From the NCBI GenBank assembly GCA_000349905.1, contig AMXZ01001275.1:1-13437 (forward strand): a DNA stretch of 13,437 nt, given 5' to 3'. The stretch is from Volvariella volvacea V23. Taxonomy: Eukaryota > Basidiomycota > Agaricomycetes > Agaricales > Pluteaceae. This document shows positions 8,076 through 13,437 of the stretch, piece after piece. The translations under genes were made by a program, and so were the position numbers. Numbering within the stretch: the first letter of the stretch is position 1; the number at the start of each line of letters is the position of its first letter. Under the pieces are notes generated by a model. It had not been told where the DNA came from. It saw nothing but the letters and a program-made list of their open reading frames with translations, and did no database searches.

Positions 8076-8813
8076 ATGTCGTAAGCACGATCTCATCCTC
8101 TCGACTTGACTCGCACTGACGATCCATGGCCGTTAACAGTGGAGGTCAGTTTGTCCCGCTTCTACGCGTTGAAAACCTTGTGTTAATCTGTCGCTCATTA
8201 TCGATATCTCTGTCCTGCGAATGAAGATAATGTCTTCCAACCCGTTGATCAGCTCCCAGAAGAGCTGATCCCGACCAGCATGCAGGTCATGAAGTTCAGC
8301 GGAAAGTACTTGAAGCTCGAGGACGACAAGGCCTACTTCGATTGGACTAACTTTAAGAAAGCCGTCGACGACTACCAAGGGGATGACCTCAGCTTCGACA
8401 AGTACGATCGGTCGACCATCAATCAGCAGGAGCAAGAAGCGAAATTGATGGTTGACAAGATCGCCAAGTTCCTCCACGACGCCTTCGCTGCGTCAATCGA
8501 CATGTCCAAGCTTGCGGCCATCATCTTGAACACATTCACCAACTTGGAGACGGAGAGCGAGAGTGGATTCCTACAGTTCTCCAAGAGCACCACCCAGAAG
8601 AACTCGTCTTGGGAATACAGAGTGCTGTTTTCCGTTCCGTTTGGTGAAAACGCACCCTCGTACTTTTATAGCTTGGTGACCACTATCCTGATCACTGCGG
8701 ACATCGAGGAGAAGAGTGGCTGGTGGGGTCTTACCTCTTCAACCAAGAGGAATTTCGGTGTTCAGATCGATGCATTGGAACTCGTCGTTAAGAAGGGTTT
8801 CAGGGCTCCCTAG
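8076..8813 (+). CDS. Cyt-like pore-forming cytolysin, volvatoxin A2 type (copy 2)
   Basis: The main exon, 8227-8813, is certain. It carries LPEELIP, FDWTNF, DLSFDKY, the same helix region, SSWEYRVLF, SYFY, ITADIEEK, WWGL and the basic tail KKGF, all nearly identical to the gene at 3263, with a beta-rich half almost unchanged. The 5' end is less sure. My best model is exons 8076-8080, 8140-8144 and 8227-8813 with introns 8081-8139 (GTAAGC...AACAG) and 8145-8226 (GTCAGT...GAAG), giving 198 residues. That makes exon 2 only 5 nt long. Compared with its paralogue, exon 1 lacks 12 nt, exon 2 lacks several bases, and the CTCTAG acceptor has become CTCTG, so a later AG must serve. The protein is still expected to work as a membrane pore-former if it is made. 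It has no cysteines and no signal peptide. It stands divergent to a two-domain partner gene and has its own TATA box. Confidence 0.82.
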
Positions 8814-8871
8814 TGAGTACTCAACCAATTCACTTCTTTTTCCTACCTGGATTGACATTTACGCCTCTCAG
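8813..8871 (+). other. Intron that splits the stop codon (TA^G) of the second one-domain gene
   Basis: TAG at 8811-8813 overlaps the donor GTGAGT. A TTGAC branch-like site and the acceptor CTCTCAG give a 59-nt intron, and the next base (8872) is A, so splicing changes TAG to TAA without changing the protein. Same arrangement as at 4028-4087. Confidence 0.65.
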
Positions 8872-11800
8872 AACCCAATGCAGTAGCTGTCGAGATAGTA
8901 ATATTGTAATGCAGTTGATCGTGTCCGTGTCTTCATGTTCCCATAATGTTTGTAAATCAGTTGGTGTTGTACTTCATCGGAATGGGCGAGTTTGTCGTTT
9001 GAACTAGAGCCGCGTTGTATTCAGGACTTCATTTTGGCCAAGCTTGCTTAAGGCCATCAACGCCGGTGTTGTTAGGCAAAGTCTTAATCGGGTTTTCCTT
9101 AACTAGTGAGGCCCCGAGGCTTCGCGGGCCTGATCGAGCACTGCTGGGGTTGATTGCGATTACATGAACAATCTGATACCAATGCCGCAGGATGAGGTGC
9201 TTCCCGCGGCAGGCTAAGGCACACCCGCATCGGTGTAGTCTCCGCGTTTGTGCACTGACAGTGATCGACGTGACGGTACGACCTTAATATTAACTCAATC
9301 TAAATTAAGCTGTGAGCGCACGGACAGATTCAAGATACCTTTTGCCCTATGCTCCTCAAATTTGTAAAGCATCGTATGGGGTCATTATAAATTGTGACTT
9401 ATTGAAGACATCCTTGGGAGCGTAGGGTAGTAAGCAATGGTTCTCTTGTTCAGGCTTTCGGTGATCTCATAAATATCGCTTCCAAATGCCACCGGCTTTT
9501 CAGTAAGGAGTTGGCAAGGTTTTTAAAGAACCCAGACGAGGTACTCGAGTAGGGTTGCCTTGGTAGAGTTCGGGCTACGGTACTCCAAATACGGTTGGTG
9601 ACTGTCTTCGTGTATGCTCTGATTATGATTAATGGTGCTGCCGTATCGATTTGTTACTCTCTGGGTCGTGAAATCTACATGCATACGTGTAATCAGAATT
9701 GAGTCAAGTTCCCTCCGTGGAGAGCTCCGCGGGATCCTCCAGAACAGAGTTTCCAGGTGTAAAATGACAACCGCCTTGCTTTGTACATTCCAAGCCTAGA
9801 GGAGACCTAGAAAGAGTCAAGCTGTCATTTCATCTACAAACTTTGTCGACTCGGCAATACCTCAAGGACTAGCCAGCGGGCTGTCTTCGGTGCCGCTTTG
9901 AGGAAACCTCTCTTGGCCATTCCGAGACATGCGCGCTAAATTTCGACCTGTCGACCAAAAGCAGAACAAAAGATGTAACGCGCGAGGAGCTGGAGTCTAG
10001 GGTGTGGGCTTTAGTAATCAAGAGACGAGGTGACCAATCGCGGTTAGATTTTGAGCTCGCTCTGAATAATATGAACAGAGCCGATGATTCTGGACGGTAC
10101 GCCAGTTCGTCGGAATGAAACTATTGGCCAAGAATGGACGAGGCAAAGAAAGGGGAGCATTCTCTGGGGCCTTCCAGGGATAGACAACAGCTCCCAGTTG
10201 ATTTCTTCTGTGACTTAGCGCCTGCTAGAAAACATCTCACCCACCTCATTAGCCTTAAAACGACTCTTTTTTGTCCTGTTCGCGCCTAGTTGTGGTTCAA
10301 ATGGAGGCAGAGCTCGACATAAGATAAGTAAGAAGTGACAAGAAACTAGTATTACTTCGAACGTGTTAATTCAGGTCTAACAACTCAAAAATCAGCATGA
10401 ATTCTTTCACTTCTGCGGAAGAGATAACGAGAGTAGGGACGTACAAAAGGTAGTCGTCATCGCGGAAACTGGCGGAGCAGCAATGAGTCAGCCTACAGGG
10501 GCACTCAGTGGATGTATCTAAGATAACGGAGTGGCGAATTGAACTCTGGCGTCACCGTAATTGCCACACCAATAACCATCATACGCACATTAGTGCCACT
10601 CGTGTTGAAAAAAAGAGCTTGTTCAAGCTTCTGGATAATAACTATTTTGCCCCGTGTTTGGGGAATATTGCAAATTCTGAGAGCCTGGAAGTGATTTATG
10701 TGTCTGTGACTAGAAAGTATTTAAAATCTTTTGTATTCGTTCCATAACGTAAAAAAAATCCGAGGGCTTATAACATCGGATTGTTGAATATATCCAGCAG
10801 GTCCCCCCCCAGTAAGCTGCACATCCTAACCACTATCCTCTGGGTGTATACTGACCTCTAGTGCTGACATCAGCTCCCTGGTCGATTTGGCCTACTAGTT
10901 GCTGTGTGTGGTGAATGCCAACATGTATGTGTCTTATGCCTCTCGCTTCCGCAGGGGATGATATCAATCCTACAGTAAGTTTACCGGCCAAGTAAGGCGA
11001 GAGAGAAATTGCAGAAGAGAACGCCGCGCCAATTTGTCACAAATTTTCGAGCAAGCGGCTCCCACGCCAAGTGCCCTTTGCTACAGACTTAGGCCGACGA
11101 TGACCTTGCTTGCTGATACATGATAAAGGACTTGAAGCGTTCCGAGGCAACTTTAGCCGAAATTGAGACCACTCAAAATCACAAGTATACCTGTAAGAGG
11201 CTAGTGGAGGCGACGCGGTGCGCAGAGGAGTAGCATGTAATTTTTCTTTACTTTCTCACCGTAAATGACCTCAAAAGGAACATCGAAACTCGAGAGAGGA
11301 TTTGATCAAAGATCAGTCGGCGAAGCTATAGAAGAGACCCAAGTATGTGTGTCCTCAACTGCTTGGAATGACTTATGGTTAAATGAAATAGTACACTGCT
11401 TTCAGTTGACTCTAAGACGATAAAACTGGAGGCCTACACGTTCTAACAGCAAGTATGATGGTGGTGATAAACAGATTTCGATCAGGGCCAGTCACTGAGC
11501 AACAGCATGACGCTACTGCATTAAGACGGGATCATTCATCAGAACAGCTGCAGAGTTTGCGTTCAACACACGAGGCTGGAATCACTTAGTTGAGGTAATT
11601 CTACCGCTTTCATTCTTAAAATCGTTATTGATTCCGGAAACCTTGGCCCTCGCAATTTTTCGTACTGTCATCGTACTATCATCCTAAAACAGCCTCCTAC
11701 GCCACCAGCTACCATGCCCTGCCTTAACTCGATTCGGCTTAGAGTACAGAAAATTTCTGCAGCCTTGGCCATAGGAGCCACCCGTACCTGTTGGTTGTGT

Positions 11801-12401
11801 CAGTCATGGCCATCAAGCAGTGCAGTGATTCGTCTTCATCCCAAGTCAACCGTCCCAAAAGGTGCATGCAACATATCCAGCACTCCTTAGGTATAGTCCT
11901 TGGTGTTGAAAACATAAATACGAGACGCATATGACAGCGTCACCGCCATTCAAACCCACGATCCTTTCGCCACACTCGCACCAAGTGGCCAAGCTGTATC
12001 GAATTAATCTAGAACTGGGTTGCTGTAACTTACAAGTTTATGTCTCACGGAGCGCCCTCCACCACCAAGTACTTGGGTGCAGGGTCGTGGGGATGGCTGC
12101 AAGAGGATTGATGTGCGATTCATACGTGGCCACCCCCTCCTTATCACTCCCGCACGGATGGACCCGCAATTTTTTGAGGCATTGAAGGCGATGCCAATTG
12201 ATTCCACAGGAACGGTCTAGCATTCTTGCTGTTATCAGCCTTTCTGAACATGTTAGGTGCGACTAGATCATGTACTGAACTTGACGATACAGCCGCCCAG
12301 GTCCAGCAATCAAATTAATCAAATACGGCCCAAATCTTCTCGCAAGTTTCTGCCAGTGCATCCTCCCTCGCCTGTATTCCGGTCTTTAGGACATCTCCAA
12401 C
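8872..12401. other. Long gene-poor stretch between the cytolysin cluster and the secreted-protein gene
   Basis: About 3.5 kb in which I can support no gene. It begins with the 3' UTR of the one-domain gene and ends with the pyrimidine-rich leader of the gene at 12402. The longest coding-like stretch is on the plus strand from 9873 to a TGA at 10116, continuing in frame to a TAG at 10287. It is rich in charged residues but has no start, no splice partner and no family I recognise. Other open frames (10508-10747, 11739-12223, 12257-12463) look random. A GC-rich hairpin-prone spot lies near 9112-9132 and a run of eight C at 10803-10810. No transposon ends, rRNA or complete tRNA was found. Confidence 0.5.
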
Positions 12402-13437
12402 ATGCGCGTCATTTATCCTGCTTTCTTCCTTTTTGGAAGCCCTCTCCTCCCTCGTGTTCTTAGTTCAGTAGGTTGATTCCTTTTTAGCCCGAATCACCCC
12501 TAATCCTGATATCAAACACGTGCAGCCAAACTGCACGGCAGACTCTATCGCTTGTGACCCACGACCATCTTGCTGCTCACCGGGGTTAGATTTTATTTGC
12601 GATCCTTTTTTGCTCAATGCTAACATGGCCTATCTACATTAGCGATTTCTGCAACTTCAATCGAGGGATTCCCGTTTGTCAAGACCCAAAGTATCCTGTT
12701 ATCAGTGGATTTTCTGGTGTGCGATGTGATAATTCTTATCTCAGTACGCATTAGATTACTCCTATCGACTGTGATCATTGCTTACAATTTCGATAGTTGA
12801 TTGCTCCCGGCTACTCGGGATAGGGGGCTTCTGCTGTCGTAAGTCATTGTGCAGACAAGAAGGTCGTATTGTCACTGACTACTCTGACAGCAATCGGCAA
12901 CATCTGCTTTACCAATGGCATTGACAACACTGTATCATGTGTCAATGCATATGGGACCTTCTCACCAGCTATCCCTACAACAGACCGAGATTTTCTACAG
13001 GTTGCAGATGCCGTAGAGAATGAAAATGAGGGTGTGGTATTCAATCCTCCACAAGCATGGACCTCGGAGAGTACGCTGAACTGTGCTATCGGTACAGATA
13101 TCCGCTCCACAGAGATGGTGAATGCATCCATCACCTTCAACTACACTGGCAAGCCCTTTTTTTCTCCGTAATAGTCGTGACGATCCTTATTCCATTACAG
13201 GTCCAAGTATCCGCATACACACGATCAAATCTCCCCAAGGTGGTGTTTTTTCGATGATGGTTGACGGAGTGGCGCTTAATGACACTATTGATACATTCGA
13301 TGCGGAAGGCGAATCTTGTTATCCCATTCAATTCCCGCCATTCAGACAACCACCAGCTGGTTACGGGTCGAGGAATGAACACTCGATTATACTATTCCAT
13401 CTTGGTCCTTCACCAGAGGCACCAAACGGCACAACCT
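12402..13437 (+). CDS. Secreted cysteine-rich protein with duplicated six-cysteine motif, 3' end beyond window
   Basis: Proposed exons: 12402-12467, 12526-12584, 12643-12743, 12797-12838, 12891-13148 and 13201 to the edge. Five introns of 52-58 nt all keep phase, giving about 254 residues so far. Residues 1-22 look like a signal peptide (hydrophobic YPAFFLFG core, then VLSS). Residues 25-106 hold twelve cysteines as two units of the same spacing type, C-x6/7-C-x5/9-CC-x5-C-x8/10-C, including CCSPGDFC and CCPIGNIC. This recalls hevein- or granulin-like knots, without a confident family match. A linker follows. From about 170 comes a beta-rich segment (FNYTG, then SIRIHTIKSP and FSMMVDG) like the jelly-roll-type ectodomains common in agaricomycete proteins of unknown function, often ahead of a membrane segment, which would lie past the edge. 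Several N-glycosylation sequons fit secretion. Function unknown; it appears unrelated to the cytolysins. Exon 1 is the least certain part. Confidence 0.75.
13149..13200 (+). other. GC-AG intron in the secreted-protein gene
   Basis: The only in-phase way to join the frame ending FNYTG to the frame starting SIRIHTI is a 52-nt intron starting GCAAGC and ending TTACAG, with a GTGAC branch-like site. The GT at 13168 would leave a 33-nt intron and a frame that soon hits a stop. Confidence 0.65.

Larger units (their letters stand above)
5909..8871. repeat. Duplicated divergent gene module, copy 2
   Basis: Second copy of the module at 1216-4087: minus-strand two-domain gene (5909-7195), shared promoter region (7196-8075), plus-strand one-domain gene (8076-8813) and its stop-codon intron (8813-8871). 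The shared promoter is about 130 bp longer than in copy 1. By eye the one-domain proteins differ at about 33 of 195 aligned residues, mostly in the N-terminal half. Confidence 0.8.

Noticed and set aside
9112..9132. GC-rich GGCCC...GGGCC hairpin-like spot
   Set aside because: A five-base-pair stem with an irregular inner pairing; no terminator or structured RNA context in a nuclear fungal genome.
10815..10850. Minus-strand TAGTGGTTAGGAT resembling a tRNA D-arm / A box
   Set aside because: No T-arm/B box or acceptor stem could be paired nearby, so neither a tRNA nor a convincing tRNA-derived SINE.
1..13437. Bacterial Cyt toxin locus (Bacillus-type) as the source
   Set aside because: Numerous short spliceosomal introns with matching phases and TATA-type promoters show a eukaryotic, fungal genome; the Cyt-like fold is shared with fungal volvatoxins.

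Overview
The window looks like nuclear DNA of a mushroom-forming basidiomycete. The genes are split by many short introns (49-82 nt) with fungal GT...CTRAY...AG signals, TATA boxes lie 65-85 nt before start codons, and there are no bacterial ribosome sites or operons. The main content is a cluster of paralogous genes for Cyt-like (delta-endotoxin CytB fold) pore-forming cytolysins. The closest family I recognise is the volvatoxin A group of the straw mushroom Volvariella volvacea. That group has a one-domain haemolysin/cardiotoxin (VVA2) and a two-domain partner (VVA1). Volvariella or a close relative is therefore the best guess for the source. This rests on recognition by eye, not on a database search.

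Layout: (1) 1-485, minus, the 5' part of a divergent one-domain paralogue that runs off the left edge. (2) 1216-2512, minus, a two-domain VVA1-type gene. (3) 3263-4028, plus, a one-domain VVA2-type gene, divergent from (2). (4) 5909-7195, minus, a second VVA1-type gene. (5) 8076-8813, plus, a second VVA2-type gene, divergent from (4). (6) 12402-13437, plus, the 5' part of an unrelated secreted cysteine-rich protein that runs off the right edge. The stretches 486-1158, 4088-5848 and 8872-12401 hold no gene I can support.

Genes (2)+(3) and (4)+(5) are two copies of one divergent module with a period of about 4.7-4.8 kb. Each puts a one-domain toxin and a two-domain partner on either side of a 0.75-0.88 kb shared promoter region. 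In the volvatoxin system the two-domain protein is reported to bind the one-domain toxin and restrain it, so the module may be a self-controlled toxin pair duplicated as a unit.

The intron map tells a story of its own. In both one-domain plus-strand genes an intron begins inside the stop codon (TA^G), and splicing rebuilds a stop (TAA). In both two-domain genes the two domains are joined by one intron whose donor sits where that terminal intron sits, and whose acceptor matches the intron before the main exon of the one-domain genes. This suggests the two-domain form arose by splicing one gene's last intron into a neighbouring copy, which removes the stop. All exon models were derived by hand from splice signals, reading phase and paralogue comparison; there is no transcript evidence.
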